Shown: one piece after another, positions 34,528 to 43,694 of the stretch
Position numbering within the stretch: position 1 is the stretch's first letter
How the letters are laid out: every line of letters starts with the position of its first letter
NCBI GenBank assembly: GCA_038257535.1
Contig: JBBSJE010000005.1
Coordinates: forward strand, 9,443 to 73,442
Source: JAGTJU01 sp038257535
Lineage (GTDB): Bacteria; Myxococcota_A; Polyangia; Fen-1088
Direction: 5' to 3'
DNA: 64,000 nucleotides
Notes under the pieces: generated by a model
The model's database searches: none
Seen by the model: the letters and a program-made list of their open reading frames with translations, nothing else
Told to the model about the DNA's origin: nothing
Translations under genes and position numbers: made by a program

Positions 34528-35247
34528 CTAGCTTGTGCTCGCCACGCCGTAGATGCGCTTGTAGAGCACGCCCATCACGGCCACCGCCCACGGCGCCGTC
34601 CAAATCAATCCGATGCCCAGCGGCAGCATCGACACCATCGCGATCAACCCCACCACAAAGAACAACCCGGCCACAGCGAACCATTGCTTCGAGACGGCTT
34701 TGCGTGAGGCTTCCAGCGCCTGCCACGCGCTTAGGTTTCGATCGCCCAATAGCGGCAATGTCATGTAATAAGCCACGCCCAAATAGATGCCCGGGATGAT
34801 AAGCAGCAACAACCCGAGGTACATGAGCACTGTGGCCAGCAGCCCCGCCAGCAAGGCGCTGCCCATGCGATCGAAGTAATTGAAAGCGGTGGAAAACGAC
34901 ACCGGCAGGCCGGCCGCTCGCCGAACACCCATCATCATGATGCCCACACCCAGGGGATAAAACGCCACACCAATGGCGAGGCTTACCAAGAACTGAGAGG
35001 CCGAACCAAGGATCTTGGCCAACACCAAAGTGTTGATGAGGCTCAAGACGATCAGCAAGCCCCACGCAACCACCATGGCGCCCCACACTGGCGCTTTGAA
35101 GCCTTTGGTGATTTGCCACGCTTCGCGCATGACCTCACCCATTTCAAAGTGGTACTTGCCCGCGATGGCATCTTCGAGGCCGCCGCCGCTGGGTGCAGGT
35201 TGGTCCAAGACGGCGGCTGGCGCTGCATATGGATTCATTTCGGTCAT
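34528..35247 (-). CDS. Multi-pass membrane protein, unknown function
   Basis: A 239-residue protein with a Pro/Ala-rich cytoplasmic N-terminus (MNPYAAPAAVLDQPAP) and about five membrane helices (for example GAMVVAWGLLIVLSLINTLVLA, LLATVLMYLGLLLLIIPGIYL, AGLFFVVGLIAMVSMLPLGIGLI). The layout, with an NPYAAP-type start, occurs in bacterial membrane proteins of unassigned function. A purine-rich GGGGGGAGAG lies just upstream of the ATG. It is convergent with acs and divergent from the DeoR-type regulator. Confidence 0.75.
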   Translation of the reverse strand: MTEMNPYAAPAAVLDQPAPSGGGLEDAIAGKYHFEMGEVMREAWQITKGFKAPVWGAMVVAWGLLIVLSLINTLVLAKILGSASQFLVSLAIGVAFYPLGVGIMMMGVRRAAGLPVSFSTAFNYFDRMGSALLAGLLATVLMYLGLLLLIIPGIYLGVAYYMTLPLLGDRNLSAWQALEASRKAVSKQWFAVAGLFFVVGLIAMVSMLPLGIGLIWTAPWAVAVMGVLYKRIYGVASTS

Positions 35248-35435
35248 GACGTGCTCTCCCCCCGGAATCGTTGTGGCGCATCCGCGCTAGCGAAATGCCG
35301 ATTCAAGGTATCACGAAGGGCGTAGGTTACGGAGGGGATGGCCGAGCCTGAAAGGTCGATTTGACCCGGCTTCGGACCTGTGTCCACGGCAAATCGGGGT
35401 CGCCAAGCACACAATCAGAGCTATTCTGCGCGGGT

Positions 35436-36245
35436 ATGCTTTCTCCCGACCGCCGCCGCCGGCTTTTGTCGCTGATCCGTAGCCAGGGTTCCGTCCAGAT
35501 CACCGGACTTGAAAAGACCTTGGACGTGAGCCGGATGACGCTTTACCGCGACCTGGAGGCGCTGGTGGCGGAGGGGTTGGTGCAGCGGGTGCACGGCGGC
35601 GTGATTGCGCTTGAGGGCGGCGCGGTAGAATTGTTCGTGGATCCACGCGCGCACCCGCTGGAGGAGCGAATCACCGTGGCGCGCCTCGAAAAAGAGGCCA
35701 TCGCCCGGCATTTGGTCACCGTTTTGTCCACAGTGCGAACGGCTGTGGTTGATAACAGTTCCACAATTTTCATGCTGTCGCAGGTGCTGCCGGGCAGTCC
35801 GCACGAGCTGTTTTTGGTGACAGGAGGGGTCTCGCTTTACGTTGAGCTGCAGCGTCGGGCTGTTGAAAACATACGTGTGGCGATACATGGAGGCGAACCT
35901 CACCCGCGCACGGGCTCGTTGGTTGGGCCCATGGCGCAAGGAGGGCTCAACGAGATGCGGTTTGATATGGCCGCCATGTCGTGTTTGGGCGTGGTGCCCG
36001 ACGAAGACGCGGTGTTCGTTTCGAACGCAGAAGAGGCTGAGGTCAAGCGCACGTATATGGCGCGCGCCCGGCGCAAGGTGCTGGCCATTGATGGCGGCAA
36101 ACTTGGCAGGTCGGGTCCCTACCGGTTGTGCAAACTAAGCGAATTTGACTTGGTGATCACTGAGTCGGGCCCTAAGCCTCCTGCCGCTTTGATTGCGGCC
36201 GCAAAACAAGTTCTGCAAAACCCATCCCCCCTTGAGCAGCCTTAG
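35436..36245 (+). CDS. DeoR/GlpR-family transcriptional regulator
   Basis: About 269 residues from ATG 35436. The N-terminal winged helix matches DeoR (RRLLSLIRSQGSVQITGLEK, then VSRMTLYRDLEAL and VQRVHGGVI). A sugar-phosphate-isomerase-like sensor domain follows (AVVDNSSTIFMLSQVL, TGGVSLYVELQ, VFVSNAEEAEVKRTYMARA, LAIDGGKLGR). Family members usually sense phosphorylated sugars. It ends 40 bases upstream of oleA on the same strand, so it may be co-transcribed with the ole genes and regulate them, which is inference. Confidence 0.9.
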   Translation: MLSPDRRRRLLSLIRSQGSVQITGLEKTLDVSRMTLYRDLEALVAEGLVQRVHGGVIALEGGAVELFVDPRAHPLEERITVARLEKEAIARHLVTVLSTVRTAVVDNSSTIFMLSQVLPGSPHELFLVTGGVSLYVELQRRAVENIRVAIHGGEPHPRTGSLVGPMAQGGLNEMRFDMAAMSCLGVVPDEDAVFVSNAEEAEVKRTYMARARRKVLAIDGGKLGRSGPYRLCKLSEFDLVITESGPKPPAALIAAAKQVLQNPSPLEQP

Positions 36246-36285
36246 CGGCCGGCCTGTCGCCCACCTGCTAAAGTGCCCGCCATTC

Positions 36286-37302
36286 ATGCGCTTCGAGGGC
36301 GTTAACATTCTGGGCGTGGCGCACGTGGACGCCCCCCACCGCGTCACCACCCAGGAGATCGATTCCGCGATGGCTGACACCTACGGTCGCCTGGGCCTAC
36401 CCGCGCGCCTGCTGGAAAGCCTGACTGGTGTGCGTGCGCGAAGGTTTTGGGATCCCGGTATGCAACCCAGCGCAGCCGCCAGCTTGGCAGGGCGCTTGGT
36501 GCTGGAGCAAACGGGGATCGATGCTGCGCGCGTGGGGGTTTTGATCAGCACCTCGGTGAGCCGCGATTGGATCGAACCCGCCGTGGCATGCTTTGTTCAC
36601 GCCAATCTGGGACTGCCAGAAACCTGCATCAACTTCGACATTGCCAACGCGTGCCTTGGTTTCATCGACGGCATGACGGTGGTGGCCAACATGATTGAAC
36701 GTGGCCAAGTTGATTATGGGTTGGTTGTAGACGGTGAGAGCAGCCGCTTTGTGGTGGAGCAAACTTTGGCGCGCCTGCGTGGGCCAGGCTGCGACGAAAC
36801 GATGTTGAAGCAGCAATTGGCCACGCTCACCTTGGGCTCGGGTGCCGCCGCAATGGTGCTGGCCAGCGCGCGTGTGGCCCCGCAAGGACATAAATTTGTT
36901 GGCACCATGAGCCTGGCGGCCACCGAGCACAATCAACTGTGCCTTGGCCAAGTGGACGTGGGCGTGACCGACACACGTGGTTTGCTAACCCACGGTTTGG
37001 CACTGGCCGCCCGCACGTGGGCGCGCGCTCAGACAGACTTTGGCTGGAGCGCAGACATGGTTGATCTGTTTGCTTTGCATCAAGTCAGCGAACTTCATAC
37101 GCAAGAGTTGGCGCGGGCCTTGGGCGTAAATTTAAACAAGGCGCATTTGCTTTATGCTGAGCTTGGCAATGTGGGGCCGGCCTCGGTTCCCATGGCTTTA
37201 GCCAAGGCCAACGAAGCCGAAAAACTTTCGTCCGGCGATCGTGTGATCCTGGCGGGCATTGGCAGTGGCATCAATTGCACAGCCGCGGCGGTGGTGTGGT
37301 GA
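36286..37302 (+). CDS. oleA: OleA, head-to-head acyl-CoA condensing thiolase-fold enzyme
   Basis: A 338-residue FabH/thiolase-fold enzyme that joins two fatty acyl chains to a 2-alkyl-3-oxoalkanoic acid in olefin synthesis. The catalytic cysteine lies in NACLGF (residue 123). The Glu97 in VSRDWIEPAVA corresponds to the glutamate that acts as base in OleA and sets it apart from FabH. The His (ALHQVSE) and Asn (GNVGPASV) of the active site are present. The ATG at 36286 fits the conserved N-terminus. Its stop overlaps oleB by one base, and the full oleABCD order makes the assignment firm. Confidence 0.94.
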   Translation: MRFEGVNILGVAHVDAPHRVTTQEIDSAMADTYGRLGLPARLLESLTGVRARRFWDPGMQPSAAASLAGRLVLEQTGIDAARVGVLISTSVSRDWIEPAVACFVHANLGLPETCINFDIANACLGFIDGMTVVANMIERGQVDYGLVVDGESSRFVVEQTLARLRGPGCDETMLKQQLATLTLGSGAAAMVLASARVAPQGHKFVGTMSLAATEHNQLCLGQVDVGVTDTRGLLTHGLALAARTWARAQTDFGWSADMVDLFALHQVSELHTQELARALGVNLNKAHLLYAELGNVGPASVPMALAKANEAEKLSSGDRVILAGIGSGINCTAAAVVW

Positions 37303-38240
37303 TGCAAAACGCCGTGGTTTTGCCTTCCCAGGTGCCCAGAGCGCTTTACCCCTTTGACTCCCATGTGTTGATGCGGGGTGATTTGCGTTATCATTACCTC
37401 GACGAAGGCCAAGGCGATCCCGTGGTGATGTTGCACGGGAACCCAAGCTGGTCGTTTTATTACCGCGGCTTGGTGCAGGCGCTTTGCGACCGCCACCGCA
37501 CGATTGTGCCCGATCACATAGGCATGGGCCTTTCGGACAAGCCCGGCGTAAATCAATACGATTACCAACTGGCCTCGCGCGTGAATGACCTCGAAGCGCT
37601 GTTGGCGCATCTGGGGCTTGATATGGGCCCCAAGATCACCTTGGTGATGCACGACTGGGGCGGCATGATCGGCATGACCTACGCCAGCCGCCACCCTGAT
37701 CGCATTGCGCGGCTGGTGTTGATGAACACTGCGGCTTTCCATTTGCCAGCCGACATGCGTTTGCCGCTGGCTTTGCGTTTGGTGCGTGCTGGCCCCCTGG
37801 GTGCCATGGCGGTGCAAGGCTTCAACGCTTTTAGCCGCGCCGCCGCGCACGTGGGCACCAAGCGAACAAAAATGTCAGCGGCTTTGCGCAACGCTTACTG
37901 CGCGCCTTACGATACCTGGTGCAACCGCATTGGCACGTATCGATTTGTCAAAGACATTCCGCTCGCGCCTGCAGACCCAAGCTACGATGTGGTTAGCGGC
38001 ACCGAAGCCAGCTTGCCTCTGTTTCGCAACACGCCGGCGATGTTCGCCTGGGGCATGCAAGACTTCGTGTTCACGCCGCAAGTGCTGAAGCGATGGCAGG
38101 CCCTGTGGCCCCAAGCGGCCGTTCACACTTTCGACGACTGTGGCCACTATGTGCTTGAAGACGCCACAGCCCAGGTGTGTACGTTGGTACGGGATTTTCT
38201 GAAGCAACATCCGTTGGAGGCCGCGGAGACTGGGGCGTGA
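37302..38240 (+). CDS. oleB: OleB, beta-lactone decarboxylase (haloalkane-dehalogenase-like fold)
   Basis: A 312-residue alpha/beta hydrolase. The nucleophile is an aspartate in VMHDWGGMIG (Asp118), as in haloalkane dehalogenases and OleB, with oxyanion motif HGNPSWSF and the base histidine in DDCGHYVLED. OleB removes CO2 from the beta-lactone to leave the internal cis-olefin. The ATG overlaps the oleA stop (TGATG) and its own stop overlaps oleC the same way. It is a separate protein, not an OleBC fusion as in some actinobacteria. Confidence 0.93.
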   Translation: MQNAVVLPSQVPRALYPFDSHVLMRGDLRYHYLDEGQGDPVVMLHGNPSWSFYYRGLVQALCDRHRTIVPDHIGMGLSDKPGVNQYDYQLASRVNDLEALLAHLGLDMGPKITLVMHDWGGMIGMTYASRHPDRIARLVLMNTAAFHLPADMRLPLALRLVRAGPLGAMAVQGFNAFSRAAAHVGTKRTKMSAALRNAYCAPYDTWCNRIGTYRFVKDIPLAPADPSYDVVSGTEASLPLFRNTPAMFAWGMQDFVFTPQVLKRWQALWPQAAVHTFDDCGHYVLEDATAQVCTLVRDFLKQHPLEAAETGA

Positions 38241-39949
38241 TGGCGCTGCCCGATCCTTTGCGCGTGGGTGAAGACGGTGTGGTGAACATTGCGGCGTGTT
38301 TGCCTGCGATGGCCGCACAGCAACCGGAGGCCGTGGCGATCTGTCAGCCTGTGGGGCGCGCGAGAGGCGGTGCGGTTCGATATCAACGCGTGACGTATGC
38401 GGAGTTGAACGCGCAAAGCGATCAAGTGGCCCGAGGCTTGGCGGCTGTGGGCATTGGTCAAGGGGTGCGGGCCGTGCTGATGGTGCCGCCGGGCCCGCAA
38501 TTTTTTGCTCTGACCTTTGGCATGGCCAAAGCCGGCGTGGTGCCGGTGATGGTGGATCCCGGGTTGCCCTTGTCGCATCTGAAAACCTGCTTGGCCGAGG
38601 CCGAACCCCAAGCGTTCATTGGTTCGCCCAAAGCTCACGTGGCACGTCGTTTGTTTGGATGGGCGCGTGCGACGCTGCGTACGCACTTGGTGGTTGGTGG
38701 TCCCGCATGGTTGGCCGGTCTGCACGGGCTTGGTTGGAACCTGCTATTGCGTGCGGGCGCGCGAAGCCAAGCGTCCGCTTTGGCACCCACGCGCGCCGAA
38801 GATGTGGCGGCGATTCTCTTCACCAGTGGCAGCACGGGCGTGCCCAAAGGGGCCGTGTACACGCACGGCAACTTTGCTGCACAGGTGGCGATGCTTAAGC
38901 ACATGTCGCAGGTGCAACCTGGGGAAGTGGACCTGCCCACGTTTCCCTTGTTTGCGCTTTTTGACCCGGCGTTGGGCATGACCACGGTGGTGCCTCAGAT
39001 GGATTTTACCCGCCCCGCATCGGCCGATCCGCAGCGTTTGGTGCGCGCCTTGATTGATGAACGCGTCACCAACATGTTCGCTTCGCCGGCGTTGTTGGCA
39101 GCGCTTGGGCGTTGGGCGGCGCCGCAACAGATCAAACTTGGTGGCCTGCGACGAATCGTTTCGGCTGGGGCGCCGGTGCCACCGCAGGTGGTGAAACAGA
39201 TCGTCGACTTGATGCCTGCTGGTGGCAAGGTGTTTACGCCCTATGGCGCGACCGAAGCGCTGCCGGTATGCGGAATCAACAGCGACGAAATCTTGCAGCA
39301 CGCGGGGCGCACCGCTTTGGGCGCTGGTGTGTGTGTGGGGCGACCGGTGGCGGGCGTCTCGGTGAAGATCATCGCGATCTCGGATGATCCTGTCGGCGTA
39401 TGGCGCGATGAGATGGCGTTGCCGCAGGGGCAAACGGGGGAAATCGTGGTGCAAGGCGCGCAGGTGACGTCGCGCTACTGGGCACGCCCCGAGGCCACAC
39501 AGCTTGCGAAGATTGCTATGCCTGTGGGCAACGGGTTTTGGCATCGTATGGGTGATCTTGGGTACTTCGATGCCGAGGGACGATTGTGGTTTTGCGGACG
39601 CAAATCGCACCGGGTGGTGTTGAATGCGCAGCGCACGTTGCTCACGATTCCCTGCGAGGGTGTGTTCAATGCGCATCCCGCTGTGCGCAGAACGGCGCTG
39701 GTGGGCGTGCGAGGGGGCGCACAAACGCAGCCCGTGATTTGCGTGGAAATGGAGCCGGGCCATCCGGGCACAGCGGAGTTGATCGAAGAGTTGAAGCGTT
39801 TGGGGCAAGCTCACCCGCATACAGCGGACATTGAGCACTTCTTGTTTCACCCTGGATTTCCTGTAGACATTCGCCACAACGCCAAGATTGGCCGCGAAAA
39901 GCTGGCCGTGTGGGCCGCCAAGCGGGTGGTACAGACGCGGGCGCTATGA
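38240..39949 (+). CDS. oleC: OleC, beta-lactone synthetase
   Basis: A 569-residue ANL-superfamily enzyme that adenylates the 2-alkyl-3-hydroxyalkanoate and closes it to a beta-lactone. Seen are the P-loop FTSGSTGVPKGAVYTHGNF (near residue 190), YGATEALPVCGINS (near 335), MGDLGYFDAEGRLWFCGRKSHRV (near 435) and a C-terminal lysine segment (RHNAKIGREKLA). The N-terminus NIAACLPAMAAQQPEAVAI is typical of OleC. Overlaps with oleB and oleD imply translation of the operon as a unit. Confidence 0.94.
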   Translation: MALPDPLRVGEDGVVNIAACLPAMAAQQPEAVAICQPVGRARGGAVRYQRVTYAELNAQSDQVARGLAAVGIGQGVRAVLMVPPGPQFFALTFGMAKAGVVPVMVDPGLPLSHLKTCLAEAEPQAFIGSPKAHVARRLFGWARATLRTHLVVGGPAWLAGLHGLGWNLLLRAGARSQASALAPTRAEDVAAILFTSGSTGVPKGAVYTHGNFAAQVAMLKHMSQVQPGEVDLPTFPLFALFDPALGMTTVVPQMDFTRPASADPQRLVRALIDERVTNMFASPALLAALGRWAAPQQIKLGGLRRIVSAGAPVPPQVVKQIVDLMPAGGKVFTPYGATEALPVCGINSDEILQHAGRTALGAGVCVGRPVAGVSVKIIAISDDPVGVWRDEMALPQGQTGEIVVQGAQVTSRYWARPEATQLAKIAMPVGNGFWHRMGDLGYFDAEGRLWFCGRKSHRVVLNAQRTLLTIPCEGVFNAHPAVRRTALVGVRGGAQTQPVICVEMEPGHPGTAELIEELKRLGQAHPHTADIEHFLFHPGFPVDIRHNAKIGREKLAVWAAKRVVQTRAL

Positions 39950-40947
39950 AAGTTCTGGTGACGGGGGGAGGCGGCTTTCTGGGTCGCGCGTTGGTACAGC
40001 GTTTGCTTCAACGGGGCGACAGTGTGGCTGTGTTGGGCCGCCGCGATCAGCCCGCGTTACGTGCGCACGGGGTGCGCGTGTGGCAAGGCGACGTTGCCAA
40101 CTTCGCGATGGTGCACGAGGCGGTGGCTGGCTGCGATGGCGTGATTCATACGGCCGCGCACGTGGGTAGTTGGGGGCGCGCGGAAGACTTCGATCGCATC
40201 AACGTTGATGGCACGAAGCATGTGATCTCGGCTTGCCAACACCACGGCGTGAGTAAGCTGGTCTACACAAGCTCACCCTCGGTGGCCCATGGTGACGGTG
40301 ACGCGGAGGGCATCAACGAAGATCACCCTTACCCCACCACATTCGACGCCCATTACCCCCGCACCAAAGCGCTGGCCGAGCAAGCCGTGCTTGCGGCGTC
40401 GAACGCCACGCTTTACACCGTGGCGTTGCGGCCGCATCTGATGTGGGGGCCCGGCGACACGCAGCTTGTGCCGCGGGCGGTGCAGTTGGCACGCGCTGGA
40501 AAACTGAAGCTGCCGGGGGGGGCCGCCAAAAAGGTTGATTGCACCTACATCGACAACGCGGTGGACGCCCACATCTTGGCGTTGGATCGCTTGGCGCCGG
40601 GCGCTGCCTGTGTGGGTCGGGCGTACTTCATCAGCCAAGGTGAACCCATGCCTCAACCTGAACTCATTACCAGAGTTCTGGCCGCGGTGGGGGTTTCGGG
40701 CCCGTTCCCGAAGGTGTCTCCCGCGGCTCTGCTGATGGCGGGGGCGGCTGCCGAAGCTTGGTATCGATGGCGCGGCATCTGGGATCACGAGCCCCCGATC
40801 ACGCGGTTCGTGGCTCGGCAATTAACCACCGCGCATTGGTTCGACATTACCGCCGCGCGCCGCGATTTAGGATACGTTCCCCGGGTCTCATTTGCCGAAG
40901 GGCTTCGTCGGCTTTCTGCCGCCACGGCGGAGATCGCAAAAAGCTAG
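39946..40947 (+). CDS. oleD: OleD, NADP-dependent 2-alkyl-3-oxoalkanoate reductase
   Basis: A 333-residue extended short-chain dehydrogenase. The Rossmann motif is VTGGGGFLGRALVQRL, the Asp or equivalent region VWQGDVAN, and the catalytic YxxxK lies in HYPRTKALAEQ (near residue 138). It reduces the OleA product to the beta-hydroxy acid used by OleC. The ATG overlaps the oleC stop (ATGA). TAGGAGG follows at the stop codon, which may serve the downstream ATPase gene. Confidence 0.94.
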   Translation: MKVLVTGGGGFLGRALVQRLLQRGDSVAVLGRRDQPALRAHGVRVWQGDVANFAMVHEAVAGCDGVIHTAAHVGSWGRAEDFDRINVDGTKHVISACQHHGVSKLVYTSSPSVAHGDGDAEGINEDHPYPTTFDAHYPRTKALAEQAVLAASNATLYTVALRPHLMWGPGDTQLVPRAVQLARAGKLKLPGGAAKKVDCTYIDNAVDAHILALDRLAPGAACVGRAYFISQGEPMPQPELITRVLAAVGVSGPFPKVSPAALLMAGAAAEAWYRWRGIWDHEPPITRFVARQLTTAHWFDITAARRDLGYVPRVSFAEGLRRLSAATAEIAKS

Positions 40948-41001
40948 GAGGCAAAAGGTGGTGGGCGCTCGCGGGGCGCGTTAACATCAGCTTCAAACCC
41001 G

Positions 41002-41925
41002 TTGAATTTTCACCAGCGCATACATCTGATCACCGGGAAGGGTGGGGTGGGACGCACCGTCGCCGCCGTGGCCCTGGCCAAGTCCCTCGCACAAGCGGGG
41101 CGCCGGGTGCTTTTGGTCGAAACGGGACAGCCCGACGAAGGTTTTTCGCCCTTGGGGCAATATTTCAAGGGCGTGCGCTTAAGCGACGAGCCGCAGCCGG
41201 TGCAAACGCAGCTAGAGGCTTGTCAGCTGTGGGCAAGAACGGGGCACGAACTTTTTGCGCGTGCGGTGATTCCCGCGGGGCCATTGGTCACCGCGGCCTT
41301 GCGTTCGAAACCTTTGCAGCGGTTCATGCAGGCCGCGCCTTCATTTTACGAGCTGGGCATTCTTTATCACTTCCTGCATCTGCTTCAGCTCGAAAACAAA
41401 GCCGGGCAGGCGCGGTACGACGCGGTGGTGGTGGACATGCCCGCTACAGGCCACACCTTGGCGCTCACCACGCTGCCTGAGGTGGCGTTGCGGGTGGTGC
41501 CGAAGGGGCCGTTGGCCACAGCGATGCGGCGAGGCCAAGGCTTCATTTACGACGCGCGAATGACGGCGGCCTGGGTTGTGACCTTGCCCGAAACCTTGCC
41601 GGTCAGTGAAGCCATTGAACTTGTCGAAGGTTTGCGGCAATCAAAAGTGCCGCTGGGTGGAGTGCTTCTGAATCGCTTCTTGCCCGATCCGTTTACGTCC
41701 GAAGAGCGCGCGCGGGTGCAAGTGTGGATGGACCAGCACCGCTTGCGGGGACGATTCGCGTTCGAGCGGATCGTGATGGCGGCCGAATCGGTGCAAAGGC
41801 TGTCGGAGGCCACCCACTTACCTTTGCTGCGCCTGCTGGAGGTCCCGCGCGATCTTGGCGACGCGTGTGAGGGCTTGGCGACACAGTTCACGGCGTTGCG
41901 GGCCAACAGCGGAGCGTCGCTATGA
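41002..41925 (+). CDS. ArsA/Get3-like ATPase subunit 1 (GKGGVGRT P-loop)
   Basis: A 307-residue ArsA-related P-loop ATPase starting at TTG 41002; no other in-frame start precedes the P-loop, and no clear ribosome-binding site is present. The deviant Walker A motif is GKGGVGRT: the signature lysine is kept, but the P-loop lysine is replaced by arginine. Further features are LLVETGQP, VVVDMPATGHTLALTTLPEV (switch II, DxPATG) and a C-terminal half with VVTLPETLPVSEA. Paired half-size ArsA-like proteins form heterodimers in actinobacteria. It starts 54 bases after oleD and overlaps the second ATPase gene by 4. Confidence 0.85.
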   Translation: MNFHQRIHLITGKGGVGRTVAAVALAKSLAQAGRRVLLVETGQPDEGFSPLGQYFKGVRLSDEPQPVQTQLEACQLWARTGHELFARAVIPAGPLVTAALRSKPLQRFMQAAPSFYELGILYHFLHLLQLENKAGQARYDAVVVDMPATGHTLALTTLPEVALRVVPKGPLATAMRRGQGFIYDARMTAAWVVTLPETLPVSEAIELVEGLRQSKVPLGGVLLNRFLPDPFTSEERARVQVWMDQHRLRGRFAFERIVMAAESVQRLSEATHLPLLRLLEVPRDLGDACEGLATQFTALRANSGASL

Positions 41926-43067
41926 GCCGCAGTGTGATCCCTCCCGCGCCCACAGTGGCCGAACTTGTGGCGAACCGCCGCGTGATCGTGTGCTGTGGCG
42001 CCGGAGGCGTTGGCAAAACCACCGTGTCCGCGTCGATTGCGTTAAGCGCCGCCCGTCAAGGCCGTCGCGTGCTGGCGATCACCGTGGATCCCAGCAAGCG
42101 TTTGGCCGAAGCGCTGGGGGTAACCGAACACCAACGTGAACCCACCTTGTTGCCGGCTGAGCGACTGCGCGCGGTGGGCGTGAATCCGCCGGGTTCGCTT
42201 TCGGCGTGGATGTTGGATCCGCAGCTCGTGTGTGATCGCGTGGTTGCACAAGTGAGCGAAGATCCCCAAGTGCAAGAGCGGATGCGGCGCAACCGGCTGT
42301 ATCAAAATGTCAGCACGCTGGTTGCGGGCATGCATGAGTACACCGCGGTCGAGGCCTTGCACGAATTCATTCGCGATGACCACTATGATCTGGTGGTGTT
42401 GGACACCCCGCCTTCGCGGGATGCCATTCGGTTTTTGGATACACCCGAACGCGCGAATGCGTTTTTGAACCCGCGCATTTTTAGCTTTTTCCTGCCTGGC
42501 AACCACGGCTTCTTTCAACGCGCGGGCACGGCGCTGGTGAACAAGATTCTGGATTTGGGTTTGGGCAAAGAATCGCGGCTCGAGCTACAGGAGTTCTTGT
42601 CGCTGTTTCAGGTGATTTTGCGGCACTTGAATCGCAATCAAGAAAGCATGCAAAAGTTTTTCGCCAGCAAGGAGGTTTCGTTCTTGTTGGTCACTTCACC
42701 CGCACAGGCGGCCGTGGATGAAGCGGCGCACTTCGCTGCCCGCACGCGCGAGTTGGGCGTACGCATTGGCGGCACCATCTTGAACCAAAGTTTGGCCACC
42801 GCGGCGGGATTGCCGTTTCCCGATGCCAGCTTGCTGGTGGGCGATTCGTCAGAGGTGTCTGCGCAAGCGCTGGAAAAGCTGCGCGCGTTGGCGCATGTGG
42901 AAAGCGCCGCGGTGGAACGCGACGCTGCGCTGGCTTCTCAATTGGCGCAAAAGTACGCGGGAAAGACGCCGCTGTGGGTGTTGCCCCGGTTTACGCGCGA
43001 GCAGAGCGCGTTCGGCGCGCTCACCAAGGTGGCGGACCTGTTGATGGGCGACGGGGCCGAGTTTTAG
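41922..43067 (+). CDS. ArsA/Get3-like ATPase subunit 2 (GAGGVGKT P-loop)
   Basis: A 381-residue partner of the preceding ATPase. The P-loop is CGAGGVGKTT: here the catalytic lysine is kept and the signature lysine is alanine, the mirror of subunit 1. ITVDPSKRLAEALGV and LVVLDTPPSRDAIRFLDTPERA (switch II) are family-typical, as is a methionine/hydrophobic helical insert (FFLPGNHGFFQRAGTALVN) that in Get3-like proteins forms client-binding surface. Together the two would make one heterodimer. Clients are unknown; tail-anchored or membrane-associated enzymes are candidates. Confidence 0.88.
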   Translation: MSRSVIPPAPTVAELVANRRVIVCCGAGGVGKTTVSASIALSAARQGRRVLAITVDPSKRLAEALGVTEHQREPTLLPAERLRAVGVNPPGSLSAWMLDPQLVCDRVVAQVSEDPQVQERMRRNRLYQNVSTLVAGMHEYTAVEALHEFIRDDHYDLVVLDTPPSRDAIRFLDTPERANAFLNPRIFSFFLPGNHGFFQRAGTALVNKILDLGLGKESRLELQEFLSLFQVILRHLNRNQESMQKFFASKEVSFLLVTSPAQAAVDEAAHFAARTRELGVRIGGTILNQSLATAAGLPFPDASLLVGDSSEVSAQALEKLRALAHVESAAVERDAALASQLAQKYAGKTPLWVLPRFTREQSAFGALTKVADLLMGDGAEF

Positions 43068-43079
43068 GGGCTGAAGCGT

Positions 43080-43694
43080 TCAGCTTCCCCGGGGAATGCG
43101 GGCCGCCCGGTGAAACGCATGCACGGCCGCGCTCACATCAAAGCGGCGGCCCCAAGCGGCTTTGCCGTGCGAGGATAGAAACGATTCTACGTGGCGTCGG
43201 AACTGAAATTGGCTACTCGAAGGCGGACTGGCGCGCAAAGCCCGCCCCCAAAGGCGAACCGCTGGAAGCGGCAGTAGCTTCTGTCGACGAAACACAGTCA
43301 CCAGATCCGATATATCGGATTCTATGTACCTTGTGAGCTTGCCTATGGCCCAATGGGCGGGACTAAGAAGACGCAGATCCAATCGTCCGATCCGGGAGTG
43401 TCTGTGTGAACGCTTCTGATAGTCAAGCAGTGTGATCATGCCCCAGCGATCAATGTCCTCAGCCACACTGGCAGCAATACCCGTTATTCTTGACGACATC
43501 ACCACACAGGCATGAACCTGGTCCCAGGTGACGCGCGATCGAGCGGGCAGACGCAGCCCGAAATCAATATCCTGACTTGGACGCACGCCCCCCCACAATG
43601 CTGCGGCACAAGCCCCGGTGAGATAAATTGTAGCTGGGGCCTGTAGCTGGTCCGACAAGACCTCGAAAAAATGCTTAATTTGCTTTGGCTTCAC
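43080..43694 (-). CDS. Nucleotidyltransferase-like protein, putative toxin partner
   Basis: A 204-residue protein with the nucleotidyltransferase pattern TGACAAALWGGVRPSQDIDFGL (Asp-x-Asp of the active site, near residue 40), as in AbiEii/DUF6036-type proteins. The C-terminal part is basic (RLWGRALRASPP, HGKAAWGRRFD). Its start overlaps the XRE gene by 4 bases, the order usual for an antitoxin-toxin pair. Known members act as AMP- or nucleotide-transferring toxins, but activity here is a prediction. The pair is convergent with the ArsA-like genes and lies 3' of the Pfa operon. Confidence 0.7.
   Translation of the reverse strand: MKPKQIKHFFEVLSDQLQAPATIYLTGACAAALWGGVRPSQDIDFGLRLPARSRVTWDQVHACVVMSSRITGIAASVAEDIDRWGMITLLDYQKRSHRHSRIGRLDLRLLSPAHWAIGKLTRYIESDISDLVTVFRRQKLLPLPAVRLWGRALRASPPSSSQFQFRRHVESFLSSHGKAAWGRRFDVSAAVHAFHRAARIPRGS

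Noticed and set aside
35331..35380. GGAGGGGATGGCCGAG resembling the 5' end of a serine or leucine tRNA
   Set aside because: No anticodon arm, T-loop or matching acceptor end follows; it is a chance resemblance or at most an old fragment.
38744..39877. Minus-strand open frame (377 codons) over oleC
   Set aside because: Opposite to all adenylation motifs of OleC.
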